From Microplitis mediator (Eukaryota > Arthropoda > Insecta > Hymenoptera > Braconidae), in contig NC_079974.1 of NCBI RefSeq assembly GCF_029852145.1, positions 20,686,082 through 20,750,081 of the forward strand: DNA of 64,000 nucleotides, read 5' to 3'. Both the position numbers and the translations under genes were made by a program. Shown piece after piece: positions 31,393 through 45,320 of this stretch; within the stretch, counting starts at the first letter, position 1; every line of letters begins with the position of its first letter. A model generated the notes under the pieces. It searched no databases. It saw only the letters and a program-made list of their open reading frames with translations, and was not told where the DNA came from.

Positions 31393-33234
31393 ATGTTTAA
31401 AAAAAAAAATTCCTTTGATCCTTTGATCTTCCGACAAGGATTATTATCAAATAATAATAAATTAAAAATCAAAGGAATGTCGTAGTAAAGGAAAAAAAAA
31501 ATTATATTTAATAAAAGTGTTTGATCGTTGAAAGTCTGACAATAACAGCTCTCTAAAATAAAAGTAATAAAATAAATAATTAACTTATATATATATAAAT
31601 ATAGAGTTATAAAAAAAGAGCTGGATATTTATAAAATAATTATAATAATTTACTGCCCTATTTATATATAAGTGAGCACTAAACAAACCCGCGCATGCAA
31701 CAGAAGCACAAATTTATGATATCTGTTGATGTATTTATTATTTAAGTATTGATTATAATTAATGATCTATACTTTTTAAAATTATTTTGTCGTTACGGCA
31801 GGTCCGAAACAAAATTATTATTAACAAAAAGTATTATTAAAAAACCGCTACCGTCCATTGGTGGCAACGATACTCCAGATTTTTCGTACAAATCATAAAT
31901 AACGGGTCCATTTATGTCCAGATTCAAATAAATAAATGAATTTAAAACAAAGTTATACGAAAGTTATACAATTATATGAAATATTTTTGTTGTAACCCGA
32001 CAATATTATATTATATTGTATTGATATATGAAAAAAGGTGTTATTTTGTAAGAAATACCTGCAGGAAAATAAATAGTCGACTTTATTAAATTATTTAGTC
32101 TGATTCTTTTTTCAATTTTCATTTTTTTTATTCTCGAAAAATTTATTTATATTTTGTAATTCATTTTTCACAAATTACTCCACCTTCAGCCTCTTTGAAA
32201 ATGTATGAATTTATCCTAAAAACAAATCATTACATATATTAAGAGTGCAGAAATATTTATTTAACTGACTTTATAGTAATTCAAGGCCATTCTCAGACAG
32301 TTCTAGGCAGCAGAAGCGAGAGTAGTTCGGTGCTCGCCACGAGATCGCGCCTAGCCACTTGTGGTGTCCCTGGTAAGACATTTATTTCAGAACTATTATG
32401 TTCGGAACTTGGAGTGATTCTAGCCTGGAATGATTGAACTAGATTTTTATATATACTTTTCCTATATAAATAAAATCCATCCAAATGTAAAAATTTTTAC
32501 AGTCTAAAAGACCAATCAAACTTGAATTAAAATGAGTTAAATCTACATAAGATAATATTATAGATAGCTTACTTTTTGTTGCTTGATGAGCCCATGTTGG
32601 ACAAATGGGCGAAATATTAAAAATTATTTATTTTTGAACTTAAGTTCTGACTTGAATTATTCTCTGTCATTCGTCAGAGTTATAATCATAGGAACCTCTT
32701 TCTACAAAGAAATAGAATGTCTTACATTACATCAAGTCAAGTGCTTACTATTATTCGCACTACTTGTAACTTCTGATGGTTAATTAAAAAAAATCCTGAA
32801 GTTGAAATTTTACTTGGAGAAATATAAGGTAAGATTTTACAATATAACCACGTTTTTTTAGTCACGCTCGGCTGTCGGTATCAAAAACTGGGTTAAGAAA
32901 GCTGTTCTGAACTGGTTCTGACTATTTTCAGAATGATGTCCGAGTGTCTGTATGTGTGTGTAAAGCACGAGTCGTGCAAAAAATTGATTTTTATAAATTG
33001 TATGTATTTGTGTAATTAACAAGAAAGTTAGTAAGAGTAACAAAGACAACAGACGCAATATGAATTTGGAATATATTTCCTTGATTGTTATATCTTCAAT
33101 AGCCACTGCTGGGCACAAAAGATTCGACTATTCTGATAGAACTTGGAGAACTATAAAATCTTGAGGGACTGGCAGGAATTAATTTAGTTTGAACTTGGTC
33201 GATCCTGTCTTTAGATTTTGATCTACGTGATAAA
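31393..33234. other. Intergenic stretch without a recognised gene
   Basis: 31393-32280 is AT-rich. 32290-32360 is GC-richer (GTTCTAGGCAGCAGAAGCGA, GCTCGCCACGAGATCGCGCC) and is followed by TATATAAATAAAATCC near 32465, an arrangement resembling the end of a long terminal repeat, but no partner repeat or retroviral frame is seen. 32915-32960 contains GATGTCCGAGTGTCTGTATG, a variant of the dispersed repeat near 14935. Confidence 0.35.
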
Positions 33235-33665
33235 TCATGACCGTAAAGTTAGCCGACACCAGCCATTTTGAAAATGAAAAAGCTTATAACTTTAGAAAAA
33301 AAAAAATTTTTCGAATTTAAAAAAAATGCTCGTGTAGATTTTTCTATTTTCTAGACGAGTATTTTTATAAAAAGATCAAAAAATAAATACTCACGGTACA
33401 ATTTGAAATTAAATTTTAAGATTACTTATTTTGTATTCAAAAGGTTTTACAAACCTCATTACTTTTTGATTTTTATAGATAATTTTTCGAAATCTAGACG
33501 AGTATTTTTTTTATTTTTCACTTTTCCAATTTTTTAATCTGGAAATTAACCGTTTTCAAAAAAAATGTCTTGTAATTTAAAAGAAAACAAAAATTTTGAA
33601 ATTTCGAAAAAATACTCGTGTAGAGTTTTCAATTTTCTAAGCGAGTATTTGTTTTAAACGATCAA
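33235..33665. mobile_element. Variant MITE-like sequence with CTCGTGTAGA / TCTAGACGAG hairpins
   Basis: The left end ATGACCGTAAAGTTAGCCGA resembles family A. Near 33331-33361 it has GCTCGTGTAGATTTTTC then CTAGACGAG, and near 33608-33650 CTCGTGTAGAG ... CTAAGCGAG. These are hairpins in the same place as the family A core but with different stem sequence. No matching right terminus was found, so borders are uncertain. Confidence 0.5.
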
Positions 33666-33780
33666 AAATATTCGAATTGTTATTTTAAATAAAAATTCAT
33701 AAATTTTTAATTAATCAAAAGCTAATTTGTTTTTAAAATTTATAGTCGGAGGCTCCTGTATTTATGACTACAAGAGTGTA

Positions 33781-34004
33781 CACAGAAAAAAAAAAATTCT
33801 CGACTGAAGGTAAATATTCTTGATTCAAGAAAATTTTTTTGGAGACCTAAATTTTCTCAGATAAAGTAGAAATCTTCTCCGACCAAGACGAATTTTTTTT
33901 AACCAAGACAAATTCTCTTGGCTCAAGAAAATCTTAACTTGGTTCCCAAACACGTTTGTCTTCAAAAATATTTTCTTGACTCAAGATAACTTTTTTTTCT
34001 GTGT
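33781..34004. mobile_element. Small TIR element (ACACAGAAAAAAA ends)
   Basis: The left end ACACAGAAAAAAAAAAATTC and the right end ACTTTTTTTTCTGTGT are inverted. The interior is short inverted motifs of the type TTCTTGATTCAAGAAAATTT and CTTGGCTCAAGAAAATCTTA. Non-coding. Confidence 0.7.
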
Positions 34005-34060
34005 ATATACTTACGACAGAATTAAAAAGCTTTGACGCTGTTTACAAATTTTGAAATTTC

Positions 34061-34063
<3 letters not shown>

Positions 34064-34151
<88 letters not shown>
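34064..34151 (+). repeat. (AT)n microsatellite at the satellite border
   Basis: About 44 uninterrupted AT pairs lie immediately before the first, degenerate satellite unit. Confidence 0.97.
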
Positions 34152-34154
<3 letters not shown>

Positions 34155-37100
34155 GGTGATTGATTTCCAGAAAAGTTTTTTTTTTTATGAGCACAAGCAG
34201 AATCTCAAATCTCTGGGTCTATGTTTTCTATGGGATTTCTATGGGATTTATCTAGGATTTCCAGAGAATTTAACTTGCGATGATTCTATTTTTTTTTAAC
34301 TCCGAGTGCTAGGTCTATATTCTCTATGGGATTTCTATGGGATTTCTCTGGAATTTCCAGAGAATTTAACTTGCGATAATTCTATTTTTTTTTTTAACTC
34401 CGAGTGCTGGGTCTATATTTTCTATGGGATTTCGATGGGATTTCTCAGGAATTACCAGAGAATTTAACTTGCGATAATTCTATTTTTTTTTAAACTCCGA
34501 GTGCTGGGTCTATATTTTCTATGGGATTTCTATGGGATTTCTCTGTAATTTCCAGAGAATTAAACTTGCGATAATTCTATTTTTTTTTTAACTCCGAGTG
34601 CTAGGTCTATATTTTCTATGGGGTTTCTATGGGATTTCTCTGGAATTTCCAAAGAATTTAACTTGCGATAATTCTATTTTTTTTTAAACTCCGGGTGCTG
34701 GGTCTATATTTTCTATGGGATTTCTATGGGATTTCTCAGGAATTACCAGAGAATTTAACTTGCGATAATTCTATTTTTTTTTAAACTCCGAGTGCTGGGT
34801 CTATATTTTCTATGGGATTTCTATGGTATTTCTCTGTAATTTCCAGAAAATTAAACTTGCTATAATTAAATTTTTTTCTTTTCAACTCGGAGTGCTGGGT
34901 CTATATTTTCTATGGGGTTTCTATGGGATTTCTCTGGAATTTCCGGAGAATTTAACTTGCGATAATTCTATTTTTTTTTAAACTCCGAGTACTGGGTCTA
35001 TATTTTCTATGGAATTTCTATGGGATTTCTCAGGAATTACCAGAGAATTTAACTTGCGATAATTCTATTTTTTTTTAAACTCCGAGTGCTGGGTCTACAT
35101 TTTCTATGGGATTTCTATGGTATTTCTCTGTAATTTCCAGAGAATTAAACTTGCTATAATTATATTTTTTTCTTTTCAACTCCGAGTGCTCGGTCTATAT
35201 TTTCTATGGGATTTCTCTGGAATTTCCAGAGAATTAAACTTGCGATAATTCTATTTTTTTTTTAACTCCGAGTGCTAGGTCTATATTATCTATGGGATTT
35301 CTATGGGATTTCTCAGGAATTTCCAGAGAATTTAACTTGCGATAATTCTATTTTTTTTTAAACTCCGAAGGCTGGGTCTATATTTTCTATGGGATTTCTA
35401 TGGAATTTCTCTGGAATTTCCAGAGAGTTAAACTTGCGATAATTCTATTTTTTTTTAAACTCCGAGTGCTGGGTCTATATTTTCTATGGGATTTCTATGG
35501 TATTTCTCTGTCATTTCCAGAGAATTAAACTTGCTATAATTATATTTTTTTCTTTTCAACTCCGAGTGCTCGGTCTATATTTTCTATGGGATTTCTCTGG
35601 AATTTCCAGAGAATTAAACTTGCGATAATTCTATTTTTTTTTTAACTCCGAGTGCTAGGTCTATATTTTCTATGGGATTTCTATGGAATTTCTCTGGAAT
35701 TTCCAGAGAATTTAACTTGCGATAATTCTATTTTTTTTTAAACTCCGAAGGCTGGGTCTATATTTTCTATGGGATTTCTCTGGAATTTCCAGAGAATTAA
35801 ACTTGCGATAATTCTATTTTTTTTCAAACTCCGAGTGCTAGGTCTATATTTTCTATGGGATTTCTATGGGATTTCTCTGGAATTTCCAGAGAATTTAACT
35901 TGTGATAATTTTTTTTTTTTTTTTTAACTCCGAGTGCTGGGTTTATATTTTCTGTGGGATTTTGATGGGATTTCTCAGGAATTACCAGAGAATTTAACTT
36001 GCGATAATTCTATTTTTTTTTAAACTCCGAGTGCTAGGTCTATATTTTCTATGGGATTTCTATGGGATTTCTCTGGAATTTCCAGAGAATTTAACTTGTG
36101 ATAATTTTTTTTTTTTTTTTTTAACTCCGAGTGCTGGGTCTATATTTTCTGTGGGATTTTGATGGGATTTCTCAGGAATTACCAGAGAATTTAACTTGCG
36201 ATAATTCTATTTTTTTTTAAACTCCGAGTGCTAGGTCTATATTTTCTATGGGATTTCTATGGGATTTCTCTGGAATTTCCAGAGAATTTAACTTGTGATA
36301 ATTTTATTTTTTTTTTTTAACTCCGAGTGCTGGGTCTATATTTTCTATGGGATTTCGATGGGATTTCTCAGGAATTACCAGATAATTAAATTTGCGATAA
36401 TTCTATTTTTTTTTAAACTCCGAGTGCTAGGTCTATATTTTCTATGGGATTTCTATGGGATTTCTCTGGAATTTCCAGAGAATTTAACTTGTGATAATTT
36501 TATTTTTTTTTTTTAACTCCGAGTGCTGGGTCTATATTTTCTATGGGATTTCGATGGGATTTCTCAGGAATTACCAGAGAATTTAACTTGCGATAATTCT
36601 ATTTTTTTCTTTTCAACTCCGAGTGCTGGGTCTATATTTTCTATGGGATTTCTATGGGATTTCTCTGTAATTTCCAGAGAATTAAACTTGCGATAATTCT
36701 ATTTTTTTTTTAACTCCGAGTGCTAGGTCTATATTTTCTATGGGGTTTCTATGGGATTTCTCTGGAATTTCCAAAGAATTTAACTTGCGATAATTCTATT
36801 TTTTTTTAAACTCCGGGTGCTGGGTCTATATTTTCTATGGGATTTCTATGGTATTTCTCTGTAATTTCCAGAAAATTAAACTTGCTATAATTAAATTTTT
36901 TTCTTTTCAACTCGGAGTGCTGGGTCTATATTTTCTATGGGATTTCTATGGGATTTCTCTGTAATTTCCAGAGAATTGAACTTGCGATAATTCTATTTTT
37001 TATTTAACTCCGAGTGCTAGGTCTATATTTTCTATGGGGTTTCTATGGGATTTCTCTGGAATTTCCGGAGAATTTAACTTGCGATAATTCTATTTTTTTT

Positions 37101-37876
37101 TAAACTCCGAGTACTGGGTCTATATTTTCTATGGTATTTCTATGGGATTTCTCAGGAATTACCAGAGAATTTAACTTGCGATAATTCTATTTTTTTTTAA
37201 ACTCCGAGTGCTGGGTCTACATTTTCTATGGGATTTCTATGGTATTCCTCTGTAATTTCCAGAGAATTAAACTTGCGGTAATTCTATTTTTTTTTAACTC
37301 CAAGTGCTAGGTCAATATTTTCTATGGGATTTCTATGGGATTTCTCTGGAATTTCCAGAGAATTTAACTTGCGATAATTCTATTTTTTTTTAAACTCCGA
37401 GTGCTGGGTCTATATTTTCTATGGGATTTCTATGGTATTTCTCTGTAATTTCCAGAAAATTAAACTTGCGATAATTCTATTTTTTTTTTAACTCCGAGTG
37501 CTAGGTCTATATTCTCTATGGGATTTCTCTGGAATTTCCAGAGAATTAAACTTGCTATAATTATATTTTGTTCTTTTCAACTCCGAGTGCTGGGTCTATA
37601 TTTTCTATGGGATTTCGATGGGATTTCTCTGGAATTTCCAGAGAATTAAACTTGCGGTAATTCTATTTTTTTTTAACTCCAAGTGCTAGGTCAATATTTT
37701 CTATGGGATTTCTATGGGATTTCTCTGGAATTTCCAGAGAATTTAACTTGCGATAATTCTATTTTTTTTTAAACTCCGAGTGCTGGGTCTATATTTTCTA
37801 TGGGATTTCTATGGTATTTCTCTGTAATTTCCAGAAAATTAAACTTGCGATAATTCTATTTTTTTTTTAACTCCGA

Positions 37877-39218
37877 GTGCTAGGTCTATATTCTCTATGG
37901 GATTTCTATGGGATTTCTCTGGAATTTCCAAAGAATTTAACTTGCGATAATTCTATTTTTTTTAAACTCCGAGTGCTGGGTCTATATTTTCTATGGGATT
38001 TCTATGGGATTTCTCAGGAATTACCAGAGAATTTAACTTGCGATAATTCTATTTTTTTTTAAACTCCGAGTGCTGGGTCTATATTTTCTATGGGATTTCT
38101 ATGGTATTTCTCTGTAATTTCCAGAGAATTAAACTTGCTATAATTAAATTTTTTTCTTTTCAACTCGGAGTGCTGGGTCTATATTTTCTATGGGATTTCT
38201 ATGGGATTTCTCTGTAATTTCCATAAAATTAAACTTGCGATAATTCTATTTTTTTTTTAACTCCGAGTGCTAGGTCCATATTTTCTATGGGGTTTCTATG
38301 GGATTTCTCTGGAATTCCCGGAGAATTTAACTTGCGATAATTCTATTTTTTTTTAAACTCCGAGTACTGGGTCTATATTTTCTATGGAATTTCTATGGGA
38401 TTTCTCAGGAATTACCAGAGAATTTAACTTGCGATAATTCTATTTTTTTTCAAACTCCGAGTGCTAGGTCTATATTCTCTATGGGATTTCTATGGGATTT
38501 CTCTGGAATTTCCAAAGAATTTAACTTGCGATAATTCTATTTTTTTTAAACTCCGAGTGCTGGGTCTATATTTTCTATGGGATTTCTATGGGATTTCTCA
38601 GGAATTACCAGAGAATTTAACTTGCGATAATTCTATTTTTTTTTAAACTCCGAGTGCTGGGTCTATATTTTCTATGGGATTTCTCTGGAATTTCCAGAGA
38701 ATTAAACTTGCTATAATTATATTTTGTTCTTTTCAACTCCGAGTGCTGGGTCTATATTTTCTATGGGATTTCGATGGGATTTCTCTGGAATTTCCAGAGA
38801 ATTAAACTTGCGGTAATTCTATTTTTTTTCAACTCCAAGTGCTAGGTCAATATTTTCTATGGGATTTCTATGGGATTTCTCTGGAATTTCCAGAGAATTT
38901 AACTTGCGATAATTCTATTTTTTTTTAAACTCCGAGTGCTGGGTCTATATTTTCTATGGGATTTCTATGGTATTTCTCTGTAATTTCCAGAGAATTAAAC
39001 TTGCGATAATTCTATTTTTTTTTTAACTCCGAGTGCTAGGTCTATATTCTCTATGGGATTTCTATGGGATTTCTCTGGAATTTCCAAAGAATTTAACTTG
39101 CGATAATTCTATTTTTTTTAAACTCCGAGTGCTGGGTCTATATTTTCTATGGGATTTCTACGGGATTTCTCAGGAATTACCAGAGAATTTAACTTGCGAT
39201 AATTCTATTTTTTTTTAA
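37877..39218 (+). repeat. Sub-array duplicated every ~570-585 bp (six-monomer unit)
   Basis: The same 186 bp variant pair (GTGCTAGGTCTATATTCTCT followed by the CCAAAGAATTT unit) occurs at 37877, 38461 and 39033, spaced 584 and 572 bp. The neighbours differ in detail, which indicates repeated unequal exchange. Confidence 0.85.
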
Positions 39219-42200
39219 ACTCCGAGTGCTGGGTCTATATTTTCTATGGGGTTTCTATGGGATTTCTCTGGAATTTCCAAAGAATTAAACTTGCGATAAT
39301 TCTATTTTTTTTTTAACTCCGAGTGCTAGGTCTATATTTTCTATGGGGTTTCTATGGGATTTCTTTGGAATTTCCAAAGAATTTAACTTGCGATAATTCT
39401 ATTTTTTTTTAAACTCCGAGTGCTGGGTCTATATTTTCTATGGGATTTCTATGGTATTTCTCTGTAATTTCCAGAGAATTAAACTTGCGATAATTCTATT
39501 TTTTTTTAAACTCCGAGTGCTGGGTCTATATTTCCTATGGGATTTCAATGGTATTTCTCTGTAATTTCCAAAGAATTAAACTTGCTATAATTATATTTGT
39601 TTCTTTTAAACTCCGAGTGCTCGGTCTATATTTTCTATGGGATTTCTCTGGAATTTCCAGAGAATTAAACTTGCGATAATTCTATTTTTTTTTTAACTCC
39701 GAGTGCTAGGTCTATATTTTCTATGGGATTTCTCTGGAATTTCTAGAGACTTTAACTTGCGATAATTCTATTTTTTTTTTAACTCCGAGTGCTGGGTCTA
39801 TATTTTCTATGGGATTTCGATGGGATTTCTCAGGAATTACCGGAGAATTTAACTTGCGATAATTCTATTTTTTTTTAAACTCCGAGTGCTGGGTCTATAT
39901 TTTCTATGGAATCTCTATGGTATTTCTCTGTAATTTCCAGAGAATTAAACTTGCGATAATTCTATTTTTTTTTTAACTCCGAGTGTTAGGTCTATGTTTT
40001 CTATGGGATTTCGATGGGATTTCTCAGGAATTACCAGAGAATTTAACTTGCGATAATTCTATTTTTTTTTAAACTCCGAGTGCTGGGTCTATATTTTCTA
40101 TGGGATTTCTATGGGATTTCTCTGTAATTTCCAGAGAATTAAATTGCGATAATTCTTTTTTTTTTTTAACTCCGAGTGCTAGGTCTATATTTTCTATGGG
40201 GTTTCTATGGGATTTCTCTGGAATTTCCGGAGAATTTAACTTGCGATAATTCTATTTGTTTTTAAACTCCGAGTACTGGGTCTATATTTTCTATGGAATT
40301 TCTATGGGATTTCTCAGGAATTACCAGAGAATTTAACTTGCGATAATTCTATTTTTTTTCAAACTCCGAGTGCTGGGTCTACATTTTCTATGGGATTTCT
40401 ATGGTATTTCTCTGTAATTTCCAGAGAATTAAACTTGCTATAATTATATTTTTTTCTTTTCAACTCCGAGTGCTGGGTCTATATTTTCTATGGGGTTTCT
40501 ATGGGATTTCTCTGGAATTTCCAAAGAATTAAACTTGCGATAATTCTATTTTTTTTTTAACTCCGAGTGCTAGGTCTATATTTTCTATGGGGTTTCTATG
40601 GGATTTCTTTGGAATTTCCAAAGAATTTAACTTGCGATAATTCTATTTTTTTTTAAACTCCGAGTGCTGGGTCTATATTTTCTATGGGATTTCTATGGTA
40701 TTTCTCTGTAATTTCCAGAGAATTAAACTTGCGATAATTCTATTTTTTTTTAAACTCCGAGTGCTGGGTCTATATTTCCTATGGGATTTCTATGGTATTT
40801 CTCTGTAATTTCCAAAGAATTAAACTTGCTATAATTATATTTGTTTCTTTTAAACTCCGAGTGCTCGGTCTATATTTTCTATGGGATTTCTCTGGAATTT
40901 CCAGAGAATTAAACTTGCGATAATTCTATTTTTTTTTTAACTCCGAGTGCTAGGTCTATATTTTCTATGGGATTTCTCTGGAATTTCCAGAGACTTTAAC
41001 TTGCGATAATTCTATTTTTTTTTTAACTCCGAGTGCTGGGTCTATATTTTCTATGGGATTTCGATGGGATTTCTCAGGAATTACCGGAGAATTTAACTTG
41101 CGATAATTCTATTTTTTTTTAAACTCCGAGTGCTGGGTCTATATTTTCTATGGAATCTCTATGGTATTTCTCTGTAATTTCCAGAGAATTAAACTTGCTA
41201 TAATTATATTTTTTTCTTTTCAACTCCGAGTGCTGGGTCTATATTTTCTATGGGGTTTCTATGGGATTTCTCTGGAATTTCCAAAGAATTAAACTTGCGA
41301 TAATTCTATTTTTTTTTTAACTCCGAGTGTTAGGTCTATGTTTTCTATGGGATTTCGATGGGATTTCTCAGGAATTACCAGAGAATTTAACTTGCGATAA
41401 TTCTATTTTTTTTTAAACTCCGAGTGCTGGGTCTATATTTTCTATGGGATTTCTATGGGATTTCTCTGTAATTTCCAGAGAATTAAATTGCGATAATTCT
41501 TTTTTTTTTTTAACTCCGAGTGCTAGGTCTATATTTTCTATGGGGTTTCTATGGGATTTCTCTGGAATTTCCGGAGAATTTAACTTGCGATAATTCTATT
41601 TTTTTTTAAACTCCGAGTACTGGGTCTATATTTTCTATGGAATTTCTATGGGATTTCTCAGGAATTACCAGAGAATTTAACTTGCGATAATTCTATTTTT
41701 TTTCAAACTCCGAGTGCTGGGTCTACATTTTCTATGGGATTTCTATGGTATTTCTCTGTAATTTCCAGAGAATTAAACTTGCTATAATTATATTTTTTTC
41801 TTTTCAACTCCGAGTGCTGGGTCTATATTTTCTATGGGATTTCTCTGGAATTTCCAGAGAATTTAACTTGCGATAATTCTATTTTTTTTTAAACTCCGAG
41901 TGCTGGGTCTATATTTCCTATGGGATTTCTATGGTATTTCTCTGTAATTTCCAAAGAATTAAACTTGCTATAATTATATTTGTTTCTTTTAAACTCCGAG
42001 TGCTCGGTCTATATTTTCTATGGGATTTCTCTGGAATTTCCAGAGAATTAAACTTGCGATAATTCTATTTTTTTTTTAACTCCGAGTGCTAGGTCTATAT
42101 TTTCTATGGGATTTCTCTGGAATTTCCAGAGACTTTAACTTGCGATAATTCTATTTTTTTTTTAACTCCGAGTGCTGGGTCTATATTTTCTATGGGATTT

Positions 42201-45200
42201 CGATGGGATTTCTCAGGAATTACCGGAGAATTTAACTTGCGATAATTCTATTTTTTTTAAACTCCGAGTGCTGGGTCTATATTTTCTATGGAATCTCTAT
42301 GGTATTTCTCTGTAATTTCCAGAGAATTAAACTTGCTATAATTATATTTTTTTCTTTTCAACTCCGAGTGCTGGGTCTATATTTTCTATGGGGTTTCTAT
42401 GGGATTTCTCTGGAATTTCCAAAGAATTAAACTTGCGATAATTCTATTTTTTTTTAAACTCCGAGTGCTGGGTCTATATTTTCTATGGGATTTCTATGGG
42501 ATTTCTCTGTAATTTCCAGAGAATTAAATTGCGATAATTCTTTTTTTTTTTTAACTCCGAGTGCTAGGTCTATATTTTCTATGGGGTTTCTATGGGATTT
42601 CTCTGGAATTTCCGGAGAATTTAACTTGCGATAATTCTATTTTTTTTTAAACTCCGAGTACTGGGTCTATATTTTCTATGGAATTTCTATGGGATTTCTC
42701 AGGAATTACCAGAGAATTTAACTTGCGATAATTCTATTTTTTTTCAAACTCCGAGTGCTGGGTCTACATTTTCTATGGGATTTCTATGGTATTTCTCTGT
42801 AATTTCCAGAGAATTAAACTTGCTACAATTATATTTTTTTCTTTTCAACTCCGAGTGCTGGGTCTATATTTTCTATGGGATTTCTCTGGAATTTCCAGAG
42901 AATTTAACTTGCGATAATTCTATTTTTTTTTTAACTCCGAGTGCTAGGTCTATATTCTCTATGGGATTTCTATGGAATTTCTGTGGAATTTCCAGAGAAT
43001 TTAACTTGCGATAATTCTATTTTTTTTTAAACTCCGAAGGCTGGGTCTATATTTTCTATGGGATTTCTCTGGAATTTCCAGAGAATTAAACTTGCGATAA
43101 TTCTATTTTTTTTTAAACTCCGAGTGCTAGGTCTATATTTTCTATGGGATTCCTATGGGATTTCTCTGGAATTTCCAGAGAATTTAACTTGTGATAATTT
43201 TATTTTTTTTTTTTAACTCCGAGTGCTGGGTCTATATTTTCTGTGGGATTTTGATGGGATTTCTCGGGAATTACCAGAGAATTTAACTTGCGATAATTCT
43301 ATTTTTTTCTTTTCAACTCCGAGTGCTGGGTCTGTATTTTCTATGGGATTTCTATGGGATTTCTCTGGAATTTCCAGAGAATTTAACTTGTGATAATTTT
43401 ATTTTTTTTTTTCAACTCCGAGTGCTGGGTCTATATTTTCTGTGGGATTTTGATGGGATTTCTCAGGAATTACCAGAGAATTTAACTTGCGATAATTCTA
43501 TTTTTTTCTTTTCAACTCCGAGTGCTGGGTCTATATTTTCTATGGGATTTCTATGGGATTTCTCTGTAATTTCCAGAAAATTAAACTTGCGATAATTCTA
43601 TTTTTTTTTAACTCCGAGTGCTAGGTCTATATTTTCTATGGGATTTCTCTGGAATTTCCAGAGACTTTAACTTGCGATAATTCTATTTTTTTTTTAACTC
43701 CGAGTGCTGGGTCTATATTTTCTATGGGATTTCGATGGGATTTCTCAGGAATTACCGGAGAATTTAACTTGCGATAATTCTATTTTTTTTTAAACTCCGA
43801 GTGCTGGGTCTATATTTTCTATGGGATTCCTATGGTATTTCTCTGTAATTTCCAGAGAATTAAACTTGCGATAATTCTATTTTTTTTTTAACTCCGAGTG
43901 TTAGGTCTATGTTTTCTATGGGATTTCGATGGGATTTCTCAGGAATTACCAGAGAATTTAACTTGCGATAATTCTATTTTTTTTTAAACTCCGAGTGCTG
44001 GGTCTATATTTTCTATGGGATTTCTATGGGATTTCTCTGTAATTTCCAGAGAATTAAACTTGCGATAATTCTTTTTTTTTTTAACTCCGAGTGCTAGGTC
44101 TATATTTTCTATGGGGTTTCTATGGGATTTCTCTGGAATTTCCGGAGAATTTAACTTGCGATAATTCTATTTTTTTTTAAACTCCGAGTACTGGGTCTAT
44201 ATTTTCTATGGAATTTCTATGGGATTTCTCAGGAATTACCAGAGAATTTAACTTGCGATAATTCTATTTTTTTTTAAACTCCGAGTGCTGGGTCTACATT
44301 TTCTATGGGATTTCTATGGTATTTCTCTGTAATTTCCAGAGAATTAAACTTGCTATAATTATATTTTTTTCTTTTCAACTCCGAGTGCTCGGTCTATATT
44401 TTCTATGGGATTTCTCTGGAATTTCCAGAGAATTAAACTTGCGATAATTCTATTTTTTTTTTAACTCCGAGTGCTAGGTCTATATTTTCTATGGGGTTTC
44501 TATGGGATTTCTCTGGAATTCCCGGAGAATTTAACTTGCGATAATTCTATTTTTTTTTAAACTTCGAGTACTGGGTCTATATTTTCTATGGAATTTCTAT
44601 GGGATTTCTCAGGAATTACCAGAGAATTTAACTTGCGATAATTCTATTTTTTTTCAAACTCCGAGTACTGGGTCTATATTTTCTATGGAATTTCTATGGG
44701 ATTTCTCAGGAATTACCAGAGAATTTAACTTGCGATAATTCTATTTTTTTTTAAACTCCGAGTGCTGGGTCTACATTTTCTATGGGATTTCTATGGTATT
44801 TCTCTGTAATTTCCAGAGAATTAAACTTGCTATAATTATATTTTTTTCTTTTCAACTCCGAGTGCTCGGTCTATATTTTCTATGGGATTTCTCTGGAATT
44901 TCCAGAGAATTAAACTTGCGATAATTCTATTTTTTTTTTAACTCCGAGTGCTAGGTCTATATTTTCTATGGGGTTTCTATGGGATTTCTTTGGAATTTCC
45001 AAAGAATTTAACTTGCGATAATTCTATTTTTTTTTAAACTCCGAGTGCTGGGTCTATATTTTCTATGGGATTTCTATGGTATTCCTCTGTAATTTCCAGA
45101 GAATTAAACTTGCGATAATTCTATTTTTTTTTAAACTCCGAGTGCTGGGTCTATATTTCCTATGGGATTTCTATGGTATTTCTCTGTAATTTCCAAAGAA

Positions 45201-45320
45201 TTAAACTTGCTATAATTATATTTTTTTCTTTTCAACTCCGAGTGCTGGGTCTATATTTTCTATGGGATTTCGATGGGATTTCTCTGGAATTTCCAGAGAA
45301 TTTAACTTGCGATAATTCTA

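Noticed and set aside
32285..32500. Solo LTR of a retrotransposon
   Set aside because: A TATA-like stretch and an AATAAA follow a GC-richer block, but no TG...CA ends with a target duplication and no second copy are present.
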